NCBI GenBank assembly: GCA_027605045.1
Contig: JAQFWX010000024.1
Location: forward strand, 434,001 to 498,000
Direction of reading: 5' to 3'
DNA from: Phallus indusiatus
Taxonomy: Eukaryota; Basidiomycota; Agaricomycetes; Phallales; Phallaceae
Length of the DNA: 64,000 nt
Positions 47,556 to 59,363 of the stretch are shown one piece after another. Position numbers and translations under genes: made by a program. How positions within the stretch are numbered: position 1 is the first letter of the stretch; each line of letters starts with the position of its first letter. The notes beneath the pieces are model-generated. The model was not told the DNA's origin, made no database searches, and saw only the letters and a list, made by a program, of their open reading frames with translations.

Positions 47556-48845
47556 ATGTATCCTGAGGATGAAGGTAAGAACTGCCCGCCTGCATTGCTT
47601 TTCACAACTGATTGCATGTTTCGCCCTTGTACCTATTACACTTAAAGAGGATGAAAGTTTTGATCCCACGTCTTCCCAGGATCTCGTTGACGAAGAGTTG
47701 GATGGAGAGAATGAAGCTGAGACGATACTTGTCTCTACTGGAGATGAGAACGCAAATGGGATGTGGCTTGTAAATGTCAGCTCCAAGTGAAACTTGCGAA
47801 TACGTTTCTTTTCGATCTAATAAACGTTTTTTTTCTTTTCACATTAGCTTCCTCGGCATCTCTTGGAACGTTGGTCGGCCGTGGATGAAGAGGGTCGACA
47901 GTTAGCAACCTTACGGATATGGGAAATGAGGAATCCTCGCACTGGATGTCCTTTCATATCCATTTCGGTCCCGTCGGAAGAGGATCCGAGCGTGATAGAA
48001 GAATATATATTGGATGACGTAGTGAAAAAGACTGAGAGCCAGCTCGTCAGTGCGGTGCAAGAATGCGAAGAGGATGACGATGATGACCCAGATTACGAGC
48101 ATGGAAATGATGTCAACGATGATGACCCAAAGTACGAATATGGAAATGACGACGACGACAATGATGATGACGAAGAAGATGAAGATGAAGATAATGACTC
48201 AGAGAATGGCAACAATCATAATGAAGACAAAGCTGACATGGAGCAGGGGAAGCAGACGGAGGAAATCGAATACGATAAGGAACAGCATACTACTAGCGAG
48301 TTTTATATTATATTATTTCTCGTGGTTGGTTTTCATAATCATTTTGTCTAGCATCTCAAATGCTGGCAGGGCATGTCACGAAGGAGCTTGTGGCGCGACC
48401 TGTTTCGATTGCTACTCGCGATGAACCAGAGCAACACATAGAGCTACTGGATCATCTTGAGACGAGTATGGGGGATGAGTTAATAGAGGATCTACCATTG
48501 TTTGGTGAACTCACAGTGGGTTGTTCTATCCTTATTTTCTCTTTCAAATTCACTACTTTTTACAGGAGGAAGAATTCGGAGAGTCTAACAAGAAGTTCAA
48601 GCGTATTGCATATGATCGACTACTACACCTGCTGTTGAAACTTTTCAAAGAAAAGAAACGTTGGGATATCAGAGAACTTACACGACACACCAAACAGTCT
48701 TCACGTTACCTCCGAAAAGTGTTACCTGACATTGCCACAGAGATCCGAGCCGGTCGTGTAAGTGTCATATTGCAGTTCCGACATCGGTTGTCATTGACCT
48801 TCATGTCAGCATAAAGGAAAGTGGGAACTATTACCGTTTTACTAG
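47556..48845 (+). CDS. TFG2: Transcription initiation factor IIF, beta subunit (RAP30/Tfg2-like)
   Basis: Exons 47556-47574, 47648-47775, 47848-48295, 48352-48515, 48566-48757 and 48810-48845 give 328 residues. The N-terminal dimerisation domain holds MWLVNLPRHLLERW and HLLERWSAVDEEGRQLATL; the C-terminal winged helix reads RIAYDRLLHLLLKLFKEKKR, WDIRELTRHTKQSSRYLRKVLPD and ends KGKWELLPFY. The two blocks are separated by a long Asp/Glu-rich linker with two copies of DDDPxYExGND. TFIIF escorts RNA polymerase II into the pre-initiation complex in the nucleus. The introns are short, and the one joining 48295 to 48352 needs a GC donor (A/GCGAGT); no GT donor in that interval keeps the frame. The tiny first exon (MYPEDE) rests on frame and splice sites alone. 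Confidence 0.9.
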
Positions 48846-49190
48846 TGGTTTGTGTTTGGCCGACGGGTGTTCCGTCCCGAACGGTGACTCTGAAGTTGGA
48901 GTGGAACGGAACATCAACCATGACCTTACATGTGTCTGTAATGTTTTTCCGAGAATGTATTTACTCGCGATACAAGAGATACCTACAGCTATATACGTAC
49001 ATTCAATTTTGTAAATATTGAACAAACCGGTGTTTTTTTAACTTTGTTTCTACTCACTTTTATTTGTTCGACGTCAATTGGGTCGTTAAATTTTGATAGT
49101 ACGTCACCCTTTTAAAAGTTTGGAATATACATACGGTCGACCTCAGTACCATACTATGGAAACATCGCGAGTGACTAGTAATAACATATT
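48846..49190. other. Short convergent intergenic region
   Basis: 3' flanks of TFIIF beta and the APH pseudogene; T-rich, with no other signal seen. Confidence 0.5.
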
Positions 49191-50283
49191 ACGCCCCTTC
49201 CGAGAAACCCTGATCTTGAAGGAACTCGATTAGTTCCTTGAACACATGCTGTACGTCCTTCGTCCACGTTTCATAGCATTCCAAAAACATCTGAGAGTAC
49301 GTTTTAGGGCTGTAATAAACACAAAATCTCATGTTCAGAAGCCAAGCTAGATTTCTCCGAACTATGCATGACTTTGACTCTAATGCCTCTTTAAAGCGCG
49401 GAACCGTGGACTCGAGATGTTTCTTCCGTGTTTGACACCATGCATCTGCTTCTTTTTCGTCAGCAAACCTGCATCGGATGTGGTAGTCATGCGAAGCAGC
49501 AGCCCAAAGAGGTAGCGCAGCTGAACCCTCCCAATCAATAGCGGCGACGATACGTGAGGAGTCCCCTCACGATACGAAAATGTCGTCCAACTCGGGATTA
49601 ACCAGCACATTCGGGAACTCGCAATCGAAATGCAGAGCATCCAAGGATTTCCTGAATAACCTGTAGAATTTCTCAAAGAAAACGAATGGAGCTTCTTCGG
49701 GATCTTGATTCATCAGTTTGTACGTTTTTCGCCACTTCTTCCACAATTCCGTTTGGTTGGTGATGAAGTCATACTCTCCATCGGCTCGTGCCTTCAGATA
49801 CTCTAACAACAAATAGGATAATATATGTAATATATTATTACAGCGAATACTATAGAGTTCAAGGCGAAGCCTTGAATTAGCTAACTATTGAAAATGAAAA
49901 AATGAGCCAGCGCGCACCTATAGAGTTCAAGGCGAAGCCTTGAACTCCAAGCGTGCGCGCTACACGGCAAAGTACGAAGAATAAGCGCCGACTCCTAAAG
50001 TCGCGCTGCCACTATCCTTCGTCATACTCCGAAGAAGTCTCAAACGGTCCTCGCAATGAGGGAGGAGCATACGGGGCCATATACGGAATAACGAGAGGGC
50101 CGATATTGTCTCTGGACGACTTTAAATCCGAGGTCGGGAGAGGACAACCGATTTTAGGGAAATGCAGGTTGAGTAACTGGCTTTCGTAATCTATTATCTG
50201 GTTTATGATTAATTCAGTTTCCACGGGTGTTAAATCTGCCGGGATTCTTCGCCCAATTACCTGAATTCATGATGAGTTAGGTG
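49191..50283 (-). pseudogene. APH-family pseudogene
   Basis: On the minus strand this copies the last exon of the gene at 19856-21338, preceded by its intron 4 (CGG/GTAAGC...AATTCAG) and ending EFLQDQGFSEGA. Stretches such as NQTELWKKWRK, ALHFDCEFPNVLVNPELDD and IDWEGSAALPLWAAASHDYH are close to the intact gene. It is dead: TGG has become TGA after DDIFVS (near 49567), a 220-bp insertion splits the exon between SSEY and LKAR, and exons 1-4 are absent, the homology stopping at a solo-LTR-like end near 50320. Confidence 0.88.
49804..50023 (-). mobile_element. 220-bp hairpin-rich non-autonomous insertion, SINE-like or MITE-like
   Basis: The flanks carry a perfect 6-bp target duplication, ATACTC (49798-49803 and 50024-50029), and removing the insert restores the APH frame. 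It lacks terminal inverted repeats. It holds two copies of a 19-bp stem-loop, TTCAAGGCGAAGCCTTGAA, the second nested in outer arms AGCGCGCAC/GTGCGCGCT. The minus-strand head (GATAGTGGCAGCGCGACTTT) looks like a tRNA D-arm and A box followed by an anticodon-stem-like CGACT/AGTCG, so a tRNA-derived SINE is possible; no clear B box was found. Confidence 0.7.
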
Positions 50284-51668
50284 AACACTTATAATAAAAA
50301 AAGAGGCGTCGCTTACCCGTGACGAGTGCGCCTCAGGAGAGTGGCAGGTAGGATACGGGAATCAGTGCTCGTGTGTTTTGGAAAATAGAGGGAAAAATGG
50401 GGGGAAATTTGGTTGTTTATTGTAGATAGGGTTTTTAGTTCCCTTGCAAACTGCAAGGGCTCTCCATCCCGTTCAAATTGCTTCCATCTGCATGTTGCTT
50501 GTTCCTGTTTTTATTTGTTTGTGTGTATCGTCGATTACGCGTATATGTACCTTATTGCGCGCGCGGACAACAAATCATTTTTGCTTGTAACTTGTAACGT
50601 ATCTGCTCAGTGAATGTCGATATACAATAGCATTTTGTACTTAGCGGTTAAGGTGTTTAGGGTTTTAGAAATGTTATATAACGCTTCTGAAGCTATAATG
50701 ACAAATCATAATACGTTGTCCAGTTTGCAAGGGTTTCCGCGTCCCCAGACGCCTCTAGTATATATACATTTTTCTGAAACAATGAAGTACGTGTCGTGTA
50801 ACGTGACTCGGTAATATCGCGCGTTTCGGGACTTTCCATGCCTAGCCCGTCTCGGATCTCGTCATCCTGACACAATTACGATGAAGCAAAACACATGCGC
50901 GACATGTGTGACACTATCTAGTCACGACAAAATCTTTCTTTTCTGCAAACCAAAACCAATCAAGATCGCTATCTTGTCCACAAAAAATAGTCAGTCTTTC
51001 ATGCAAAAATTTCACGGAGAACACACTACGGAATAGTACACCACGAGCCCCTCTTGCGATAGAACTCTACTCTGCATATTCTGGCAAGAAAATATCGTTC
51101 GGACGCCGTGTCTGGAAAACCCCGCCAATGCTCGCCTTTCGCGTCATAATCATCCAAAAATTTTGTATGTTGACGAATGCCTTGTGTAGTTTTTCATAGT
51201 TTCTCGCAGTCTTTTTATCATCGCACGCCGCAAATTCGCCGGATATGTTTATATATGGTATTCATGACCGAAGGGACTCGGAGTGTCGCAGACAAATAAT
51301 TTGACCGAACAACTTGAACTATTCCCTGGTTTTACCATGCTCCCATCTTTCCCTCAAAAATTTTTGAGCTATGTAAAACTTAAAGTCAGTAAAGAATCAC
51401 CGTGCGTATTACAAACTAGTTTGATTTTCAACTGAAGCTCGCCCTTTGTTGAGAGTACTAATCAACGGCGTAACTTGACCGACCAACCGGACAAATAAGG
51501 ATATCCGTGCCCTCAACGTTTTGGCCAACAAGAACAACAAGTTCGTTACCCTTGGCTTACCCGTTTGTGCTCGGTATTTGTGTACAGACACAAAAAAGAT
51601 TAGTTCAGGTGCCACCATCTCTTATTGTGCCTTTAATCAGACCTTCGCAGCACATATTTAATACAACA
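50284..51668. other. Intergenic with LTR-like remnant
   Basis: 50320-50420 matches the TGA..GTGCGCC end of the solo-LTR family (see 7655-7966); its other end may be near 50572. A 13-bp inverted repeat, CCCTTGCAAACTG, occurs at 50441-50453 and inverted at 50721-50733. No gene is seen. Confidence 0.45.
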
Positions 51669-52422
51669 ATGTATTTGACTCATTGGCATCCTGTTATTCC
51701 AACAGTATCTTCACACTCTCCCTCTCCCGAGCCATTGACATCTATTCTCGTTCCACTCAGTTCCTTACCTCTAATACAAAGACAATGCTCGGCTTTTCTT
51801 TCACTAACGAAATTTCTAACCGTAAGTTATCGCAGTTCCAATCTCGACTAAGAATCTTTCGAAACTCAATGTCTAATAGAACTAACAACGACGGTTTTCA
51901 CACCTCTATGGCGGATGTTACCGAACTTCCCTTTCGTTAAGGGAGCCACATCATTAGCAAGGCTTCAACACTTGTCCCCGGTCTCTTCCTCAAGTTGTTT
52001 CTCCTCGGTCTCTCCCTCTTCGGTCTGGGCGTGGACAAAAACCTCAGTTTCAGACAATCTGAAAGTGATATTTGACCAACTTTCATTATCTGAAAGGCGG
52101 TTTCAAGTTGACCTTGCGAATATACTCCCACCGATGCGAGAGAAACCGAATGATCTATATCCAGGGGAAACGATTCTCCCATCCCTCTCTGAACTGGGAC
52201 TGCTTTCGTACAGTCGTCCGTACAACGAACTCAAATACCCATTCAGATTCAGACCTAGATCTCCTTCGTTTGCCTCTTCACCACCTCGTAAGTGCTTCAA
52301 TACCTTGTCAACTCACTATATTATAAAAAACCAAATAACCAAATTTTTCGTCAGATTCTGACTCGGGGGATGAATGCGATCTTATCGCATGGATGGAGGG
52401 TCTGTCTTTGGATGACTCGTAA
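51669..52422 (+). CDS. Hypothetical spliced protein, 5' structure uncertain
   Basis: The secure part is 52060-52287 joined to 52355-52422 through a 67-bp GTAAGT...GTCAG intron: LSLSERRFQVDLANILPPMR, GETILPSLSELGLLSYSRPY, RSPSFASSPPHSDSGDECDL and the acidic end LIAWMEGLSLDDS followed by TAA. Upstream, a Ser-rich frame continues back to about 51947, and an exon from ATG 51669 ending in ACC/GTAAGT is possible, but another open frame overlaps it. I do not recognise the family. The acidic C-terminus and the SP-rich centre suggest a soluble, partly disordered protein. Confidence 0.5.
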
Positions 52423-54996
52423 CTCACGCGTGTTCATCGACGTACATCGTTCAGGCCGTCGGTCATTTATCGTCCTACCCGCCTTGCATATCTGTAAATA
52501 TACTCTTCCCAACCTTTTTCTTCTAATCTCCCCCACTCTATCATCGTCGCATTTTTTTATTCTTCAAGTGCAATTCTGTATACTAACCGCAGTAGTCGTG
52601 GCAGCATTATGTACCCAATACCAGCGATCCTGTATGCCTTTCCATCATGTAAAGTACTTATCTCATTTTTTATGGGAATAACATATACTAGAAATCACGA
52701 TCAACGGGAGATCACAAGTCGAAATGCAGAAGAAAGAGACAAACGATGATCTAGTGGTTCGTCTTGGGCCTTGGCATACGGCGCGGGCTTATGCTCCGCC
52801 GAACAACTCGATGAAAGTGTCTTGCCAATTAGCTTACACGTTCAATTTTTTCGATCCCTATTATATGTACGAGAAAGAGAATAAAGCATTTGTATCATAA
52901 TTAAACAACGGGATTCAAGACACATGTTAAAGAGTCATAAACGATGGTTATAGCTCAGGCTACTTGTAGAAGGTTTCCACAGAAAACGCAAAAAAGTAGG
53001 CTGTAATAGGAGTTGTTCGAAATCAGGAAGTTTTTGCCACTGTTCCTGGGGTGTAGGAAATTAAAGAAATGTATTTAACGAACCGCTACTCTGGGCAAGT
53101 TGGAAGTGGCGTGTTTGGTAACGGGAGCACTTTTGTGGTCCTTTTCAGAAGTAAATTTGAGAACCTGATCTCTAAATAAATAAATAATTGTTCGGCGGGT
53201 AAAGAAGAAAATGCACCTCTTATGAGCAGGACAGGGGAGTCATCGACGTAATAAGAATTAAAGCAGATCTAACTACCTGTTATGGAACTCCTTGATGTAC
53301 CAATCAAATAGAGTTACACACAATTACTTGTTAAGTGTTTCGTCTAGATTCGTATCCAACTAAAAGGTAAGGCCAGGAATAACTGTACTTATGCGAAAGT
53401 TTCCTGATCTATATAAAATGTTAGTTGAACAATAGAGATTAAGAGGAGACTTGTAGCACAAGTCTCAGATAGAGTTAGATAAGAGGTTTGGTAAGCGCGC
53501 TTTGTCAAAGTGACCCTTTTGTTGTTACTGAGCTTTATTAGCTAACACTGGATGTGTGGTACAACAAAAAGGATGTAGATACATGATTTTCTGAGCCCTA
53601 TTTATACACATTTAGGGCTAAACTATTCTACTTGCTACCTAATAATTACATAGTAAATGACACAAGAGATGACACAATATTTGAGATGGAAAAATAGATA
53701 AGGATAAATAAACGTAACCTTTTTCCTACTAATTACCCTTGGCTGAAGTGTTTTGCCGAATGATGTCATGTATGATCGAAGTGGCAAAAGGATTGGAAAA
53801 GAAAATAGAAGTGGAAGACGAGAAATGTGGAAGTCCTTGGATTATTTGGTTTTGTTTGTTTTTATGGGGTTTTGTTGCCGTAGCCTTATATCTTGATGTT
53901 TTTGGTGAGGGAGATGAAGTGGTTACATAACACTACCGTATGATCAATGACTAAAACTGTGTGATTATAAGTTGAAAGTCGAATATCCTCCTCGTCGTCT
54001 GGTCTAGTGGGGGGTCATTGACACGCTCAGCGCCTACGAAAACAATAGACATTCACGTTTTCTCGATTGAGTCATATCATTCATTTAATGAAATAGTTCG
54101 CCATTTACATACTTTTGAACACATGGGTAGCCTCTTTGGACAGCGTCTAAAAAAGATGGGTTGACGCGGATGAAAGAAGCGTTGATTGGTCTGGCTATTC
54201 CCGACGCAACACACCGTGCGACATTGATGCGCGTTCTTCCTCCTAGCTCTAAGATCTAAGATCTAAGCCCTCGAGTCTCCCCTAGGTGCTGAAGCCGGTA
54301 CGTACAACATCTGCTTTATCCAGCTACATGATTTAGGTCTTAACCGTGAATCTGTTTGTTGTTGATTGCTGTGATGGGCAAGATGATACTATAGCGTTGT
54401 AACTTGAAAATTTCTATGTCTACGCCCGCTTCGTGAGTGAGAAAAAATACTCCGATGCAAGCTGCAGGTTTTCATCTGACGGCTTTCCTTCCTATCTTGA
54501 TTACTCGTTGCCGATTGCCGACGCACTGAGGACCGACAAATCTTTTTGTTGAATAACATATTGTTTCTGCTTGATCACAAGTCAGGAGTACACGATGTAG
54601 GTCAAATGATGCACATCATTCAGCGATATTGCTTCCAGCGGAGATGCCATGTTCCATTTGTAAGCGCTAGCTGAGTACTGAGCATATCTAGAATCATGCA
54701 TTTTCATCATGTTCATAGTGTCGTTTGTGTAACCTGTTGTCATATTGTCGAAGGTTGCTCAACGAGATCTACTGTAGAATATGGCCCCGGCGCACACATC
54801 TAGTTCAATGTAAGTTCACCGCCACTTGGTGACTCATTCAGTAGATCCGGGTGGACATTCTTTATTGATAACTAGGACACACTTGTGCAATTATAGACAA
54901 AGAAAGAACAACAGTGCCAAATGGCGTCTAGAGCCACGAAGTCACTACATATCTTTGCCCATCCGGAAGTTCCGAGACTTGCCAGTACTAGGCTGC
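52423..54996. other. Intergenic, no gene recognised
   Basis: AT-rich, with no paralog of other window genes. A 56-64 residue frame ending 53930 contains one hydrophobic segment (WIIWFCLFLWGFVAVALYL) flanked by charges, but there is no other support. A GGTCTAGTGG stretch at 54001 is not a tRNA. Confidence 0.45.
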
Positions 54997-57489
54997 GTTC
55001 AAGCGCGTCATCACCGCAGCGAAGTGATTTTTCTCATGAAACGATACTACGACAAATTATCCTCGCAAATCGCGAGTATTCACAGTGAATTGAAGTAAGG
55101 TTCACTTTTGAACATGTATATACCATGTTTTTCAAAAGTTACCTCCTAGAGCAAACGGGAGCAAATTGACGTTGGGCGACATCTCGCAAACAAAAGAAAA
55201 GTTCGAATCCATCATCTTGGAGCTTCGAGATATACACAACTTCAAGATTTCTGTCAATCGACTGGCTCCGTGTGCACTTGAACATGTTTTCGCTTTGGCA
55301 ACTTTCAGTTCCCCCGGACCTGAAACGACTATCTTGAAGATTTCGCATGTTTGTCGGCAGTGGAGAGAATTGGCGTTGGGATGGCCGATTTTATGGGCGT
55401 TTGTCAGTCCTGACAGTCTACCTCCTCCGCTGGTCGAATTATTCATCGCTAGATCCGGTGATGCTCCACTGACAATGTCATGGACGAAGCTATTACAAGG
55501 GCCCTCGTCTGTTCCGGATGTTCCCGCTTATTCCAATCCATTCGCGAAATTCGAGTACCTCAAATCTCACAACGAGTCAATTCTATACCGTTTGCAATCT
55601 CTGACTCTGCATTTCTCTGGTTCTCGGTTCGACTTAGTCCAGGATGTATTCTATACCCTCTAGGATGTTACCCCTGGTACTAGGGGTCGGCACCGTATCC
55701 GTACAGGACGTAATATGGTAGCCGTAATACGGGCCGTACACGTACCGTATAGGGGTCCGAGAGGTTCGACCCGTAACCGTAAACGACTTTGAGAGGTCAA
55801 TTACGGTGTGACTCTGCGTGACCTAGCCTAACATGCGCTTGTTTTGCCTTTTTTTCTCCGCTTTGGCTTTATTGGTTCGGCTTCGGACATTGACAAATGA
55901 TCCTCGGCAATGAGCTATTAATATTTCGGCATGTAAGACTAGTTTAGTCAACGCCGGCTTAACCCGAGCTGAGTTAAGCCATCAATAGACGCCAACTGGA
56001 GTCGCGCTTCGTCACATGTCACATATGTCACGGCTTATTAAACAATTGTTCAACAGTCGACTTAAGTGCGAGTTGAACATATATACATAATTTTTTGTCA
56101 ATTTCTCATGGGATTAGCTGTTGCCACAGATCTCATGCAATGGGTCTTTTCCAGAAATAGAAATATTGACCCTTCTTGCCGTTTAGTCCCAAGACAGACA
56201 CAATTCACGTTTTAAACATGAAATTAGGATTAGTGGTAAGCATTATTGGACTAAGACACGTCTAGAACATTGATTTTTGACCCATAGAAAATTCCGTACA
56301 CGTAATTGTCCGTATACGGCCGTATACGTACAGTACAGTACCGTAAAGGGCCTCGAGTGAACAGCGTACGGTACGGATACGGTACGGAGTCCGCCGTAAA
56401 AACCCGTAACGTATACGGAATAGCCGTATACGGTACGGTGCCGACCCCTACCTGGTACCCCTGCGGTACTTGGATATCTGCGGCGACGGATCCAAACAGC
56501 TATCGATAAAAAACATCTTTCACATTAACGTTTCTGTCCTACAAGAACTCAAGCTGTCATACATAAATTGGTCATGGTTCGGGTACCCACACCCCAATTT
56601 AACATACATCAAACTCTACAATCCACCAGAACCACCCTCACTTCCCACGGTTCTGACCTTCCTGTCAAACTGTCCTCTTTTGAAAGAACTGGAATATTGC
56701 GTTGACGATGCAATAATCAAGATACCAATCAATGTAACAGCTTCACCACCAAGCGTGTCGGTCAATAAATTCGTGGATTTGCCTAATCTCGAGCGAATCA
56801 GATTGGTGTCAGAAGGGTCGTGGAGTTGCAATTACATTCAAGGAATCTTGACTCGCCTTGTATTTTCAATGCGCCTATCTCAATTCCAGCTGGTTTCCCA
56901 CAACCGCAACCCTCCAATTATTTACGTTTCTGTTCCATATGGAATATTTTCCCATTTTTCGAATCATTTCTATCTATCAGTGGGTTTAGATATCGGCAGC
57001 GGCCTCGTAATCACGTCTGCGCCCAATCGCGAGGGTGTGAAATGCTCTTTAAATCCTCCGCTTTGCATCTCCGGTAGTACGCCTCGAAGGGATTTCTTTG
57101 CTGGATTCCAGAAGTTGATACGCGAAATGCCCCAGATAACACATCTCGAGTTAACCGGGGATGCTTGGAAAATCTTCTCGTTTCCTGACTTCCGCCATTG
57201 GTTCCCTTGCCTTCATATTGTAGAGATGACTTCATTCCGCCCCAGTTGCAACATCAATGAAGTTGTCAACATGTTGCGTAATAATGGCCCAAAAGTCGAA
57301 GGACTTATCTTAGACTTAGATCTAGAACATTTGCCGTTTGGGATTTTATTGGACATATTTCGCCGAACCGGAGCGAAATTCTTACAGGTGGATGAAATTA
57401 CTCTATGTAAGAAACCAGGAATTGCGGAGATCATTGCTGCTTTGCCCAAGGGTGGGGTTGAGACGATAAAATATCAGGACAGTTGGTGA
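54997..57489 (+). pseudogene. F-box-like protein, paralog 2, disrupted by a hAT-type element
   Basis: Collinear with 34774-36625: a helix SQIASIHSELK before a GTAAGG donor, then TLGDISQTKEKFESIILELR, the F-box-like KISHVCRQWRELALGWPILW, and after the break LSYINWSWFGYPHPNLTYIK through the C-terminal repeats to DSW followed by TGA (57489). In the F-box part an extra base near 55660 changes frame and yields TAG; a 770-bp element then splits the gene at 55681-56450. Its first coding exon upstream of 54997 is not clear. The C-terminal half is otherwise open. Confidence 0.85.
55681..56450. mobile_element. Non-autonomous hAT-type DNA transposon (770 bp)
   Basis: Terminal inverted repeats TAGGGGTCGGCACCGTA / TACGGTGCCGACCCCTA and a perfect 8-bp target duplication, CCTGGTAC (55673-55680 and 56451-56458), are hallmarks of the hAT superfamily. 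The subterminal regions are packed with CCGTA/TACGG units in both orientations, such as CCGTATACGG, likely transposase-binding sites. No transposase frame is present, so it would be mobilised in trans. Confidence 0.92.
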
Positions 57490-59363
57490 GAAACTTTGAA
57501 ATTCTTATGAATTTAAAAATTCATACCCATCATAAAATTAAATAGACGGTGTTTCAGTGAGAACTTTCAAAAGGAGTCCCGTGTTTCGAACTTTTGAAAC
57601 CTTTGAATAAATTAATAACGCAGCCTATTTTTTCAGCCTCGAAAGATATTACTAACCTATTTGTACCGGTATTTCAAGGGTTGATACTTCAAACTGCAGT
57701 GTGGGATTTTGGTGTTTTATCAACGAACTTATAAGAAAATTATTGTTACCAAAGTATTTCAGTCTTAGTAATGTATGTAATTGTTTTCGTTTAAGTGTTA
57801 ATGCGAACAACGAAGCAGACTTGCAACAGCGAACTCACCATGCTGGGAAACACGATAAATAAGGAACCCAATTGGCACCGCCCTACCTAGTCGCTGGCAT
57901 TGGATGCAGATAGTCGAAATCAATAACAGAGGAAGCTTACTGGCGGAAGATTTTTAGTCATGCGTGACACTGTACAGTCATCATAGAACCGTTCTTTTCC
58001 GAGTCCGAAGTGTCAATGACAGCAAACAGAATTGAATTGATTGGGGTATAACCACCATCGCGTATGTTTCACAGAAACGTGGACTTTGGCATGCTTAAGC
58101 TATCCTAATTTCAAAAGCTGCGGTCACTCCCTGACAACGCCATCTGTCTCATCTACCCTTGAAAGGTTCGTGCACCGGCATATCTTCCATAAACCCATGT
58201 CTTTCTGTATTCATTTCTGTATTCATTGCTTATTTAGCCACATAAACAGTCCATAAATTTCAATGCTTGTTCAGGTCATTTCACAGAAAAAGTACGTCAT
58301 TCAGGCCATACCAGATGTATCAACATTCTCACCTCGTGTTCCCGTTGAAGCTGCAAACCGGTGTGCGAATTACCCAATGATTCCTTGGGAATTGGATGTT
58401 TAAATAATTGTATTAGGTTGAGCTGCAACTACGTATACCGATTCGATTCTTGGACTGACCCGCACGGTGAGGTTGATAAAGATCTTCTTAAAGCCATTCA
58501 CTTGAAATCCTTATAAATATGGCCTAGTAATGCTGCGATACAGGTTTATGAAACTCCGGTTAGGCGATACTTGTTGATAGAGTGTGCGTGCGTTCTATGT
58601 CTGCGCATGTGAATGACAAGCTGATTCAGGTGACATAGTTAATCTGTTAACACACTCTTTTGTAGCATAATGAAAAGAGTTGAAATCTTAAATTGGAATT
58701 TGAAGACACGATTACCCGATAATACGAAAAAATGCAATAATTTTTCTAAGCGATATCGGTGGTCTGCTCTTTCTCACCGGACATGACGACTAAGATGTGG
58801 CAATAAAGCTTTGAGGTGATCCAAGTACATCAAACTACTACACGTACATTTAAATCTCAACATGTGACACTTGCAGTTTTGCTAAATAGTCGGGATGCGA
58901 GATGGATTAGCCTGGACATTCCCAGTGGGACATTGATGGAGTGACGCGACACGTTGCATCTGGCGTGGTGGGCCTTGCTCTCGACATACGATATGTAAGG
59001 CAAAATCGAGGTAGTCTAACCCAGTCTACTATTGGAATATGTAAGTGGTCCAGAATGTATTTGGATGTAACCCAGGCATGTTGTATGGAAAGTGCCAAAC
59101 CCACCGCCGCAACTTGTATTGAAGGGGCCAATCATCATTTATCCGTATTTAAATGAAGTTCCAGAAACCTCATTGGTCTCTAGTCCGTGCTGCTGTGTTG
59201 TCTAATTCAATTGGTACGTACATCTTCACACACAATTTCATGCATCGACACGAGGCGGCAGGTTATTAACGTTTTGGGTAATGACTTAGGCGCGTTTTGA
59301 TGGTTCCGAAATCTCCTTCATCTTTTCACATCTTGTATCGCAATCAACCGCCACCCACATACC
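57490..59363. other. Intergenic, no gene recognised
   Basis: No coding pattern. 58911-58975 resembles 36966-37020 (see that entry). The promoter of the DUF6535 gene at 59364 should lie at the right end. Confidence 0.45.

Noticed and set aside
47911..48102. Minus-strand and alternative-frame ORFs over the acidic linker of TFIIF beta (for example the Met/Thr-rich frame at 48050-48424)
   Set aside because: Produced by the repetitive GAT/GAC codons of the linker; the TFIIF frame is supported by domains on both sides.
53739..53930. Small one-membrane-segment ORF
   Set aside because: No ATG at the start of the frame, no paralog and no promoter evidence; left as a remark in the intergenic entry.
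54000..54060. Second tRNA-like GGTCTAGTGG
   Set aside because: D-arm-like only; no anticodon arm or B box.
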